Positions 20,797-32,031 of a DNA stretch of 62,402 nt are shown here, one piece after another. Position 1 is the stretch's first letter; every line of letters starts with the position of its first letter. A program made the position numbers and the translations under genes. This stretch comes from Entamoeba invadens IP1. Taxonomy: Eukaryota; Evosea; Mastigamoebida; Endamoebidae. Location: contig NW_004443692.1 of NCBI RefSeq assembly GCF_000330505.1, forward strand, positions 1,148,638 through 1,211,039, read 5' to 3'. The notes under the pieces are model-generated. The model searched no databases. It saw only the letters and a program-made list of their open reading frames with translations, and was not told the origin of the DNA.

Positions 20797-20805
20797 CCCC
20801 AATTT

Positions 20806-21145
20806 AATATAAAAAGTCATTAGATTTTGATCAATTGTAATGACAAATCCCGAATTTTTACATAAATATAATGAATAAAATAATATTTTGATTATTTCAA
20901 AATACCTCAAAACAACAAATAATAATGAAAATTTTATAAAGTCATACAAAATAGTTTGAAATAACAATATAATAGTTGAATTTGAAATTAGTTTCAAATT
21001 ATTAAAAACAAAATATTATTTAATATTAATAAAATACAAAAAAACTAACTTTTGTTTTAATCACTCGTCATTGCGAGGTTTGAATGAAGAACTAAACCCG
21101 AAACAGGAACTAAAAAAGAGAAGAGGGATACGTCAATAATTTTTG
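20806..21145. other. AT-rich upstream region of the Gln-rich gene
   Basis: It contains two GAACTAAA motifs about 30-60 bases before the ATG at 21146, consistent with the Entamoeba GAAC element. Nothing else was seen. Confidence 0.5.
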
Positions 21146-22852
21146 ATGAAAAAACAAATGATCTATGAAGTTCAAATGGAAAGTAACTTTACACAAGAAA
21201 CAGTTCCTCAACCAGTTGAGGAGAACATCACTGAGCCAATTCTTAATGAAGAATTAGTTAAAGAACAATCACAGCAAACGGTTGATGAAACTACTATAAC
21301 AACTGAATTACATGATGTTGTTCACAATTTTGTTCAAGACACTCTAAAGACGGTTGTTACAACTGAAGAGACTTACGCACCAAAGACAGAAGTACTTTCT
21401 CTTAAAGAAGAATTAAAAGTACCCGAAGGAACAACTCAACAAGAAATAGTTGAGGAAGTTAAGCCATCGGATGTCATTGAAGTGAAAGAAGAAGTCAAAG
21501 TCGAAGAAAAGCCAATTGAAGACATTAAACAACAAGACGTTATTGAAGAATTGCCACCCGTAAAAGAAGAAGTCATTGAACAAAATGAACCAAGATTCCA
21601 TTTACCTTCACCCGTCGCTCCGCAAAAGAAAGAATATCCCCCTCCCCTCTCCATCAACCCACTCTCTCTCCAACAAAATGTACAAAACAATAAAACTGAA
21701 GATCTCAAAGACCAAAAACAAGACGCAGAATCCGTCCCTTCAACATCACCTCCTCTCGACACACAAAATAAACAACAACAAAACTTCACACAAGTCCTCA
21801 GACCAATTGAAGTCCAAACTACACAACAACTCCAACAAAACATTCAGTACCAACAAGCACAAGAAGAACCACGCGTCCCATTTGTCCCTCCAGAAGTTAC
21901 ACAAGTCGAAGCTACAACCAATCCGTATGAACCTTTTAGCTCTCCACTTGTATGCGCTCCAGTCGAACAAAAACATGATAAAGATGGAAATGTGCTGGGA
22001 TGGGAAGACGTTGAAATTGATCGCGATGAAATGGTTCAGTTAAACAAGATGTGGAAAGACTTGAAGAAAGACTTGACTAAAGATCAGCGCAAGATTATCA
22101 GCGCATATATCATGTATAAGGCTGACCATGTTGCGTACAAAAAGTTGAAGAAGTTCTTAAAGCAAGAAAAGCGCGAGCACGAGGAAGAAGATCGGAAGAT
22201 GGAAAAAGTGAAGAAGACCGACAAACATGAAAGGAAGTATTACCAACAATCTTTCGACAAGAAGGACAAGAAGTGGGAGAAAAAAGAGATGAAACACTTC
22301 TGTAAGTGTAAACCACGAGAAATGCGATACCCATTGAATACTCATTACTCCCCATTGTTTATGAACCAACAAACACCTCAACCGATGTTCCAAACAATTC
22401 CAATCCCTCAACAACAAAGTCAACAAGTCCCACAACAATTATCACCACAACCTAATATCCCCCCACAACAAGAAGAAATTCGTAACGAAGTCGAACAAAG
22501 TCGAATTGACGACAACCAACAAGTCCCACAACAAGACATCACAAAGATCCAAAAAATCGATAGAACACCACTGCAACAACAACAAGTTCAACAACAAATG
22601 ATGACACAATCGTTGCCTCCTAACTTCATATCTATGCCTTACGTTGTCCAACAACAAATCGACCCATTAAGAACACAACAAGTCTTCCAACCATACATCC
22701 AACAACCAATTATCCAACAACCATTCGTACAACAACCTTACATTCAACAACCGTTCTTGCAACAACAATATATCCAACCACAACTACAGCAGGTACAACA
22801 ACCATTTGTGTTGCAAGGAATGCCATTTCCACAGACAATGAACTACTCATAA
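21146..22852 (+). CDS. Gln/Pro-rich low-complexity protein
   Basis: An intronless frame of 568 codons. Residues 1-150 are acidic and rich in Glu, Val and Thr (EEVKPSDVIEVKEEVKVEE). Residues 150-270 are Pro/Gln-rich. A central ordered segment (about 275-400) contains VQLNKMWKDLKKDLTKDQRK and a strongly basic/acidic helix ending in a CKC motif. The C-terminal 170 residues are dominated by QQP/IQQP/VQQP repeats. No signal peptide or TM segment. The central ~100 residues are the only candidate folded domain; I do not recognise it. Gln/Pro tails of this type often mediate assembly of RNA or transcription complexes, but that is only a guess. Confidence 0.75.
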   Translation: MKKQMIYEVQMESNFTQETVPQPVEENITEPILNEELVKEQSQQTVDETTITTELHDVVHNFVQDTLKTVVTTEETYAPKTEVLSLKEELKVPEGTTQQEIVEEVKPSDVIEVKEEVKVEEKPIEDIKQQDVIEELPPVKEEVIEQNEPRFHLPSPVAPQKKEYPPPLSINPLSLQQNVQNNKTEDLKDQKQDAESVPSTSPPLDTQNKQQQNFTQVLRPIEVQTTQQLQQNIQYQQAQEEPRVPFVPPEVTQVEATTNPYEPFSSPLVCAPVEQKHDKDGNVLGWEDVEIDRDEMVQLNKMWKDLKKDLTKDQRKIISAYIMYKADHVAYKKLKKFLKQEKREHEEEDRKMEKVKKTDKHERKYYQQSFDKKDKKWEKKEMKHFCKCKPREMRYPLNTHYSPLFMNQQTPQPMFQTIPIPQQQSQQVPQQLSPQPNIPPQQEEIRNEVEQSRIDDNQQVPQQDITKIQKIDRTPLQQQQVQQQMMTQSLPPNFISMPYVVQQQIDPLRTQQVFQPYIQQPIIQQPFVQQPYIQQPFLQQQYIQPQLQQVQQPFVLQGMPFPQTMNYS

Positions 22853-23011
22853 CCATTCATTTTTTAAAATTCTAGTTTCGTTTTGACGTTTTTACATCCA
22901 TTATTATAAAATAGTATTAAATTACTTTAAATTATAATTCATTGTTTGAGACAATAAAAGAACTATTTTATAATTAAAAACTCAAATTTTAAAGGAATAA
23001 TAAACTCAAGA

Positions 23012-23371
23012 ATGTTGTCAAAACAAGAAATCATAAAATGAAATGACGAGATTGAAAAAGGCAGAACGAAGGCACACTTGGGCGGAAAAAAATATCAAAC
23101 AAACATGGCCACCAAAGAAGAGAAGAAGGAGATGAATCATCTCAAAGAACTTGAGTACGCAGACAAGAAACTCGAGTACAAGAACATGAAGAACACTGTG
23201 AAGTACCTTAAAAAGAAAATCAACGTGATTGAGAAGGACACCAACCTTGCCGACAGAAAGGAGGAGATCACTGAAGAACTCCACGGGAAAGAGACTGAAC
23301 TCACTCAGTTGAAGTCGGAGTATAAACAGAAGAAGTCCGAGAGAGCCGGGTTTATCCACAGAATCATCTAA
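23012..23371 (+). CDS. Small coiled-coil protein with in-frame TGA
   Basis: From ATG 23012 the frame reads MLSKQEIIK, then TGA at 23039-23041, and continues open for 110 codons (NDEIEKGRTKAHLGGKKY onward) to TAA at 23369. The reading after the stop is the same frame and equally protein-like, so the TGA probably replaces a sense codon (TGG is one base away). The downstream part is a long charged coiled coil rich in Lys and Glu, ending KKSERAGFIHRII. An alternative is that translation starts at the internal Met at 23105 (MATKEEKKEM), giving 88 aa. Family unknown. It could be a recent pseudogene, a sequencing error or a real readthrough site. Confidence 0.6.
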
Positions 23372-23492
23372 GAACTCATCAAGAAGTTACTCTGGGTTTT
23401 AACAAATTCTCATTATTTTTAATTTTGTTGTGGACTCAAGCAAACACAAGAAAATTCTCAATTTAAAAAAATAGAAATCACTACGTGTACAT

Positions 23493-24211
23493 TCATTGGT
23501 TGAGCATATCAAATACGGGTTTGCTTTTGAAAAAATGCCAAAAGATTCCTAGAACCGTGTGATTCACAAAGCAAAGCGCGCTGACAACAAGTTCGAGTAT
23601 TCCAAGTGATAGATATAAATTGCTGTTGCAACTAATATTTTTGACAGCGCTGTCGTAGTGCAAAGTTGGCACTATTTCTTTGCAAAAACTGTCAATTGAT
23701 TTCCAATGTATAATGTCATAGACCCCAAATGAGAGCAAAATTGATGCAAAGAGCATTGAAAACAAAACCATTTTAATTGACGAAGGTCTTGGAAACATGA
23801 CGAAAATAAAGTCTGCGATAACGAGTACAGTGTTAAAAAGCCAACCCAGTGTGAGAACAAAGACCTGGTAATGGAGGTATGGGGCGCACCAAAATTTGTA
23901 TGTTTTTGAGTCTGTTATAAGTTTGAGAGAAAAGGGGACGTACTGCGCAAATGGAATTGACTGACAAGTTCCGCTTGGTTGGAGTTTATTATCCTCTTCG
24001 AATAAAAGCTGTTTATAAGTGGAGTCTGTTTCTACGATGAACAAAGGAAGCACACATAAAGACAAACAGTCTTTCCTTCTATAAGGTCTTTGTCGAGACA
24101 GAAGAGGAACTGGTAAAAGAACACAAATATAGAAAGGACTAACACAACGATTGTAGTCGACGAAAGAACACCAATTGCCACCCTCATTTTCGTGTTACCT
24201 GTTTTAGGCAT
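23493..24211 (-). CDS. Four-transmembrane protein (spliced)
   Basis: Exon 1 (24211-24068) begins MPKTGNTKMRVAIGV and supplies the first TM helix (TTIVVLVLSIFVFFYQFLF). A 59-bp intron (24009-24067, GTTTGT...CAG) follows, and exon 2 (24008-23493) gives an extracytoplasmic loop with Cys residues (SGTCQSI, FWCAPYL) and three more TM helices (VFVLTLGWLFNTVLVI, VLFSMLFASILLSFGVY, LSLGILELVVSALCFV). Total 219 aa with a short cytosolic tail ending MLNQ. Two conserved-looking Cys in the first loop resemble tetraspan topology, but no CCG motif is present, so it is not a classical tetraspanin. Without splicing the two parts are in different frames. Function unknown. Confidence 0.7.
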
Positions 24212-24766
24212 GATTGAATGAATTGCTATAGAAAAGGTAATATTAATTATTTGTTATGATTATAATATTATAATAATTATAATTATATATTTTTGTTATA
24301 AAGAATAAAGACATATTATTCCTTCATATTTTGTATAAAAAAGGGAATAAATATTTGTTTTGAAAAACAGTTTTACCTTTACACAATTAATTAAATAATA
24401 TAGTAAAATTTGTAAATTTTGATAGTTAATTAATTCTCCTTTACTATTTTAAACCCATTTTTTGTAAATATAAAAAAAATGAAAAATGAGTTTGTCTTTA
24501 AATTAAAAATTAGAAAAAATAATTAAAGATATAACTTAAAAAACAAATGTCAGATTGATATTTTTTATTTTCTAATAATATTTTTTAATATTTTTTTCAA
24601 TTAGTATAGTTTGTCAATGAACAATATCTGGTAACTTTTTGACTATTCTTAAATAAGACATTTTGGTAGACAATCCCATTCATTATTTTTATTCTTTTTC
24701 AGTTTTACATAATGCCCATTTTGTTAGATTAAAAATAAAACCATTTTCAGTAAATATTACAAAAAT
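24212..24766. other. AT-rich spacer
   Basis: No gene or repeat recognised before the assembly gap. Confidence 0.5.
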
Positions 24767-24866
24767 NNNNNNNNNNNNNNNNNNNNNNNNNNNNNNNNNN
24801 NNNNNNNNNNNNNNNNNNNNNNNNNNNNNNNNNNNNNNNNNNNNNNNNNNNNNNNNNNNNNNNNNN
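24767..24866. other. Assembly gap (100 N)
   Basis: Exactly 100 N, the conventional size for a gap of unknown length. Sequence on both sides is AT-rich and non-coding. Confidence 0.98.
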
Positions 24867-26041
24867 ATATAAACTGTATGCCAAAGTCGGTACTTTACCA
24901 ATTATTAGTGGAAACCCTTTTATAATAAATTCCCGTTTTTTAAAGTTTTTTGTTGTTTTCATTTATAATTTCCATTTGAAAAAAAGAAAAAACAGTACCG
25001 ACTTTTTAACCCTCAAAACCAATACAGTTATAAATTTCAATTAAAATTTCGGGATTTTAACAAAAAATTAGAACAAACTTGTCCGATTTTCTGAGACTGT
25101 TATTCAGTCTTTTTCACTGTTGAGATTCTCAAAAAATCGGCATTTTTGCCTTTTGGTAATGGACGAGTAGTTTGAATGGGTGAGATAACCGTATTTTACC
25201 TCTCACATTACGACTCTCCCCCACTTCAAAATACACAATAAATCGTTCTAACTTGTTGTTATTTTATGGTTGTCTCTTTAAAAAAAACAAACTTTGAAAC
25301 ACTACACATATTAAATGGTTATTTTTATTTTCAATAATCTTTTCTTTGTGTTGTAAGTGTTAATGAAATTGAAAGATTTTTATTATTTGTTGGATCATTA
25401 ACATTTAGTTTTGAAAAGAGAAAAAGTCGGTTTTACTCACGGCAAAAACAACCATATGGTCAAGCAAAATTTTTGAAGAAGTAAGTTATTTGATATTTTC
25501 CTTGTTATTTTTTATTTAATTTTTTAGCTTGGTCTAAATTCAAGGTTCAGTCAAGTTTGTTTTTTAAAAAATAAGAGGGAAAAAAATAAGCAAAAAAACG
25601 ATGTCAAACAAAATGAAAAATATTTGGAATCATTTACTTCAAAAAGTCGGGTCCTTTCGGTACCGACTTTTGAAAAACAGTTTATAATCATATAAATATA
25701 ATTTAAAAAATGATTTGAGAAGATATAATTGGGACGGTATTTTTTCATTTTATTTTTTAATAATAATTATATTAGATTTATATGGTTTATTTTTTGAATA
25801 TCTTTTACATAATAAATGGTATTTTGAATAGTTATTTAACTAAATATTTAGGTCAGCGACTTTTAAGACCACTGAAAAGTCGGCGATTTTCAAAGGGACT
25901 ATAAAGTCGCCGAACAGCTATTAGAATATGTTTTTTGTAGTCTAATAAGTCAAATGAAGATATTAGACTTTTCCAAAATTAATCCAAATTATTGAATTAA
26001 AACACATGTGATTGTAATAATTATAAAAATTAATAAGAAAC
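24867..26041. repeat. Non-coding region with scattered AGTCGG/CCGACT motifs
   Basis: AGTCGG or its complement occurs at 24885, 24998, 25425, 25645, 25663 and 25878, with AGTCGC at 25905, usually embedded in A/T runs (AAAAGTCGG). Two are arranged as palindromes (25645-25668). No protein-like frame exists in this stretch. The region could be a decayed transposon. Confidence 0.45.
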
Positions 26042-26342
26042 TTAAGGCGATCACAGTGAATTTGATAATCATCATGAAGTGTGAAAATCACTATGAAAAT
26101 AAATAATCACAGTGAATTTTGAACTCTATTTATATGGTGATGATTTTAAAAATATAACAAAGAAAAAAATTAATTTTACTATACACGATGATGATTTTTA
26201 ATAATAACTATATTTTTTACTAATTAAGAAACAAACATATTTTTATTTATTAAATTAATTATATATAGTATATATAATCAAAATATATTTATTATTTTGC
26301 AATCGAAAGATTATTTCTTATTTTAAAAAAATAAAGAAATAA

Positions 26343-26752
26343 AAATAATTATTTTTACAAATATATATAAAAACCGCAATTGAGTTGTGTGAAGGGGGAA
26401 TTTGTATTTATTGATGGAAAAGCGTTTCCGTTGATCTTGCGGAGACTTTGGATACATCTCCGTAGCTAGTTAGTTACAATTAACACAACAATGAAAGTCC
26501 TCCGCTATTTTTTATTAAAACTTTTTTGTTAAAAAAAACGTGAAAAAATTTGAAATAGTATATTCAATCGTAAATAATCTATAATACAAAATCATCATCT
26601 ATAAATAAAATGTGCATTTTTCATCATCTAAATATAGAACAATTAACATAAAAAAAGAAAAAAAAACACATTGTGCTAATAATTTGTATTATTATATATA
26701 ATATCGTAATAGTACACCATTCATAATCATTTATTATATCATTTAAATTATT
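26343..26752 (+). repeat. Left 410-bp inverted arm
   Basis: Pairs base for base, with few mismatches, with 27798-28207. It includes AACCGCAATTGAG and the segment GCGGAGACTTTGGATACATC. Confidence 0.9.
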
Positions 26753-27797
26753 GATTATAACGTGTTTTTCACATTTATCGATTGTAACACCAACAATAAA
26801 AAAACGAATAGTCAATAACAATGTTTGATTGTTATCACAATTTGTTGTTTTTGCTATTCATCATAAATTGATTGTTAAAATATTTGATGTAACTGAATTA
26901 TTATTGTTCGACATTTTATTATAAAATATCATATAAACAAGTGACAGAGCTTGAAACAATGATATAACATCAATACATTAACGGTTTTAACATTTTTTAA
27001 TGTGAATTATTATTGAATAATAGTAAAAATATTTATTGATATTTTAAACTAAATTTGAACAAGAATTTGTGTTGTTCAAATTAAATATCAGTTTATTAAT
27101 TGTAAAAATTGATATTTATTTACAAATCCTTGAATTAACAATCATTTTATCAAAAATTACAATATACAAAAATAATACATATATTCCAATTATGAATAAA
27201 CATTCAAAATAAGTTTTATATACTTTTAAATGAAACCGAATTAAATCGATATGAAAAATCACTTTAATGTTAGTATTGTAATATAACAAGCTTAAATATT
27301 CATTTTCTTGATTGAAATAACACGAGAATGATATAAACATAAATTACAAGCAATATAAATTTGATTAAAAATTTAAATTTATCTTATTTTTTGTTATTAA
27401 TGTTTACGAACAAATACAAAAAACTTTCAATGAATTTGTGAATTATCAGAATTGTTTATTAAAAAAACAAACATAACCTATCTTTAACATTATAGTTTGA
27501 AATACAAATACAACACCTTTGAAAACTGTTTTAATATTGTTTTAATTTTGAACAAATACATGTATGTATTGTGTATTAAAAAAAATAATGTCAATTAAAC
27601 ACAATAAACATACTATCAAAAAATAACAAATTTATCAATAATTGGGTACTTTTGACAATTCATATTAAAGTATGTTTATCTGTAAACAATTGATTATTTA
27701 ACAAATAAATTTAAATATGGTTAAGTGTTAACTGTATCACGCGTGTCAAGTTTCTTCAAAATAAGTTTACGTTTATTGATCAAATTACAAATGTTGT

Positions 27798-28207
27798 AAT
27801 AATTTAAATGATATAATAAACTATTATGAATGGTGTACTATTACGATATTATATATAATAATACAAATTATTAGCACAATGTGTTTTTTTTTCTTTTTTT
27901 ATGTTAATTGTTCTATATTTAGATGATGAAAAATGCACATTTTATTTATAGATGATGATTTTGTATTATAGATTATTTACGATTGAATATACTATTTCAA
28001 ATTTTTTCACGTTTTTTTTAACAAAAAAGTTTTAATAAAAAATAGCGGAGGACTTTCATTGTTGTGTTAATTGTAACTAACTAGCTACGGAGATGTATCC
28101 AAAGTCTCCGCAAGATCAACGGAAACGCTTTTCCATCAATAAATACAAATTCCCCCTTCACACAACTCAATTGCGGTTTTTATATTTATTTGTAAAAATA
28201 ATTATTT
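27798..28207 (-). repeat. Right 410-bp inverted arm
   Basis: Reverse complement of 26343-26752. The equal length of the arms suggests one palindromic unit with a ~1-kb spacer. Confidence 0.9.
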
Positions 28208-28568
28208 GAACTATATAATTTAGTAAATATATTAAACTTTTTATTAAAAAAATAACAATAATTATTTTTTTAACAGAAAACGTTAAGAAACTGATTCAAA
28301 ATATAAAATATTATTTTGCAATTATTTTGTTTTTTATATTTGGAGCAAAGTATGTTGTATTTTTATAAGGTTAAAAATTATTTTCTAAATTTTTCATTTT
28401 TAATAATAATCGTTCTATATTTATTTCCTGAGTAAAAAAGCCAAAATAATCAACATAAATAGATTCACCGTGATCGCCTTTAGATTAAACCAAAAAAATG
28501 GAATTTTATAGAAATATTAATTGAACGAAACGAAGCTCAGTTTGATGAACTAAATATTTAATTATTGA

Positions 28569-31276
28569 ATGATCGTTCTATTCTTCTGCACTTTCGCATT
28601 ATCACAATACACATGCACAACCGCAGAAACACTTGATTTCCCAACAGCATCGGTCGACATTGCTTTTGGAACATCAACGCCAGAGTCAATTATTGACACA
28701 GATTATGTCAAAAAAACAGTGAAAGGTAAGTATTTTAAAATCACTACTGACGTTTCAAAAGCGATATTTCTCAGGGTCTCAACATGTAAAGCGACAACAA
28801 CAATCCCCACTGAAATTTATATATTTCAACAGTGTGCAAACGACATAGCATCAAAGAAAATCGCAGTCTCTGGTATCGATGATGTCTGTGCGTCTCACAA
28901 AGACTTTCCAATTCTCAACACATATCTTCAGCCAGCTCAAACACTATACATCTTCGTCAAATTAGAAGAAAACAATGAGGTTGGCACTGTTTCAATGTTT
29001 ACTCAAGAAAGTTTGTTATAATATATTATACTAATATAAAAAAATAAACTAATAATATAGTTAATACCGACAATAGTAATAGAGAGTGTGACACCGCTCG
29101 AATAGTCTCTGCACTACCATACACAGACGACGCCGTGTTGTTTTCAACTGGAATACAAGACGAAATACAACCGGTCTGCTTTGTTCAAAGGACATTTTCT
29201 CGGTGGTACAAAATCACTGGAGATGGTAAGGCAGTTGTAGCACACACGTGTAATTACTACACCAACTTTGATTCTCGACTCTCTGTTGTGGAAGACGTCA
29301 AATTAATAAATGGGAAGTGTAATGATGCAGATTGTAAGGTCTTTGCAGACGATGGATGTGGGACCGAAAAGAAGTCAACTATCATAGCTTTTAACACAGT
29401 AGCCAATAAAGTGTATTATATTGGCGTGTCTAGTGTACTAAAGGCTGAAGGACAGTTCCAAATAACTATTGAACACTTGGATACATCTATTCCAGCTGTA
29501 TGTACTGCTGCATTACCAATAAAGAACATCCCATTTTCAAAGTCGGTGACCCTTGGGGTTAATTGGCCAACAACTAAATCTGTTTGTTTAGGGCCGGGTG
29601 CTGATGTCAGAGGTGTATACCTCACATTCACTGCTTCACATGAAAGTGAATATGTTTTCTCATCATGCAAATCGCTAGATAAAGACATGGAGACCATTGG
29701 GGTTGGTGTTGAGTTTATATCAAATTGTGATAAAGAAGAGTGTGCGATGGACAATGTGACATATGGAGAATGTGGTGATAACAATTATCTTGTTAAAAGT
29801 ATGAAGAAAGGGGAGACAGTGACATTACTCACATTTTGTCAAGACTCTACATGTACATTATCTCTTAATGTATATGACAAAGGTGTGTCGCACAGCACAT
29901 GTGAGAATGCGTTGACATTGTCTGTGTCATCAACATTCAATGATTTTGCTGTAATGAATACCACACAACTTTCGTATCATGGGTGTGACTCTGTAATTAA
30001 GTATGATAAAGGGTTATGGTATCGGCTCATTCACGTTACCGAGGGACAATCCGAGGCATTTACTATCTATGCAACAGACTACTATCATTACGCAGTTGGA
30101 TACATCGAATTATCAAGAGGGTGTATGCAAATTCAATGTGATGGCGTTTTCCAAGGAGCGTCTACTTTCTTACTGACTTTTGATAAAAAGGAGCAATATA
30201 TCTTTGTATATGGAGATGGAGAACAACAAGTGCTTCAAATTTCGATAATCAAAAAGGAAGAAGACGCATATCATAAATGTAGTAGTCCTTTACAAGTGAT
30301 GTTACCTTACACTGCAGTACATACATTCGACTTAACCGCTTCTCATTTGATCTGTACAAACACAAATGCACTCTCGTCATTCTATAAATTTGACTTAGCG
30401 GATGATGCACATGTTTTGTTGTCTACATGTTATGCTAATACATTAATAGATACTGCTATGGAATTAACTAAAGGTTGCTTTGAAACTCCAGACACGAGTG
30501 AATGTCTTTATTCTTGTAAAGCCGGATTGTTATGTCAAAACAATGACGCTGAGATGGACGTCGACTTACAAGCAGATAAAGACTACATCTTAAATGTATA
30601 CAGCGAGAGCCCATTGTCCACAATTTCTCAACAGTACCGTATCACTATCATCTCGGATACCCCAGCGCCAGAGTCGCGATGTGACCAACCAATCAGAATT
30701 AATGAAACACAACCACATGTGACATTACAAATATATAATCAATACAGTCATGACTCTAATTTTGGTACTTATGGCAACTTACGTGGAAATTACTATTCCA
30801 TTCAAACAAGTGTGGCTAAAGACGTAGAGGTGAAGACGTGTTCATCAAGCACAACAACAAATTCCGTCATTATCAAAATGTTGAATTGTAGTGTTACTTC
30901 AGATGGAGTAAAGTACACCAGTTTCCCTGATAACATCATTGACGTTCAAAAGAGCTCTATAAAGAAGTGTGACAAATTTGGAACGTATATGTTATTCACA
31001 ACAGAGCCTAATGAACCATTGCTAATATTCGTTGGTGGTGAAAACTTCATAGAGAATGGCTTTATTAATGTCGATATCACTCTAAGTGATTTAGAACAAT
31101 CGATATCGTCGCATCAAAGTGGAGACGATGATGATGGTCTTAATGGCGGTCAAATATTTGGTATTGTCGTAGGCGTACTTATTGGTGTAGCCCTTGTAGT
31201 AGCATTTGTTGTGATTTTAGTCTTCGTCGTCGTTTACTTCGTAAGAAGAAACAAGAACTACGGGACAATCGAGTAA
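28569..31276 (+). CDS. CPBF-like lysosomal hydrolase receptor, type I membrane protein (spliced)
   Basis: Exon 1 is 28569-29010 and exon 2 is 29061-31276, with a 50-bp GTTTGT...TAG intron. The product is 885 aa. Residues 1-13 are a signal peptide (MIVLFFCTFALSQ). The ectodomain has six to seven repeats of ~120 residues, each starting with a Cys-x2-Ala-like unit and a V/L-rich strand, with regularly spaced Cys. This resembles the bacterial pre-peptidase C-terminal (PPC) folds of the Entamoeba cysteine-protease-binding family (CPBF). A single TM helix (about 842-872) is followed by a short tail ending NYGTIE, whose YGTI fits the YxxPhi sorting motif used by CPBFs for lysosome delivery. Length, topology and tail all match CPBF (about 850-900 aa). 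The ligand cannot be predicted. Confidence 0.75.
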
Positions 31277-31470
31277 TTCACAACTTGACTCATACTAACT
31301 ATGTCTTTCTGTGTTTCATCAAGTTGTGATACTTTTATTATAAATATAGTATAACCAAACTAGAATACTACTGTTAATAAGCTTATTAGAAATAACTATA
31401 AATAACTCTTGAGCACAGAAACCATTATTTAACATAATAAACTATTAAAAGAACTATTAAAAAGCAGTCA

Positions 31471-31893
31471 ATGGAAATCAAAGAGAATGGAGACAAGCTT
31501 GTGAAAGATGGGCTCTGTATTGGAAGTTTGTTATTGCCTCACACAGCAAAGTATGTCTAATATTAAGAGATCACACCTGCAATGCAAAGGAGTTTAATAC
31601 CTCCACCTTCTGTTGAATGCTTACTTAACAGACAAAAAAGACAACAAGAAAAAGACCAACAAACAAAGGAATACATCCAACGAGTCGTTGATGAAAATGT
31701 TGAAGAGAAACTAAAATCAAAAAATTACTATTCAACAGAAATCGAAAAATTTAAGGTTTGTATGAAACATTCCGAACATTCAAATATTAAATTATAGAGA
31801 ATACAAGAAAACAAAAAACCTCAACCTCCAAAGTCCGTCCCTGACAAGCTACGAACGGAGAAAAAGCCTCGAAAAAACAAATCGTTTCTTTAA
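31471..31893 (+). CDS. Small basic protein, two introns
   Basis: Exons 31471-31525, 31568-31755 and 31798-31893 give 112 aa in frame. Both introns are 42 bp and start GTTTGT; the first ends AAG and the second TAG. The protein begins MEIKENGDKLVKDGL, has a central ITPAMQRSLIPPPSVECLL segment and a long charged helix rich in Lys, Gln and Glu, and ends in a Lys/Pro-rich tail (EKKPRKNKSFL). A GAACTATT motif lies ~20 bases before the ATG. No family is recognised. The Lys-rich tail suggests nucleic-acid or ribosome association, only as inference. The AAG acceptor of intron 1 is unusual, so its exact end is less certain. Confidence 0.6.
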
Positions 31894-32031
31894 CTATATT
31901 TATTAACAAAAATACTATTGATTTGTATATTCTCTTTATATAAAATAATTAATTATAATTAATCTATAATACAAACCACACTGTGTACAACTATACTCAA
32001 TAGTAATATTTACTATAATAAATAACATCGT

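Larger units (their letters stand above)
26045..28479. mobile_element. Large non-autonomous TIR element with TTA duplication
   Basis: The left end reads AGGCGATCACAGTGAAT; the complement of the right end reads AGGCGATCACGGTGAAT (one mismatch in 17). TTA flanks both ends (26042-26044, 28480-28482). A 3-bp TTA/TAA duplication is typical of PIF/Harbinger elements. Inside lie two 410-bp inverted arms (26343-26752 and 27798-28207) that are near-identical, separated by ~1 kb of AT-rich DNA. No transposase frame is present. The right end is only 89 bases before the ATG of the CPBF-like gene, so the element may overlap that gene's upstream regulatory region. The PIF/Harbinger assignment is an inference from TSD length and sequence. 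Confidence 0.7.
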
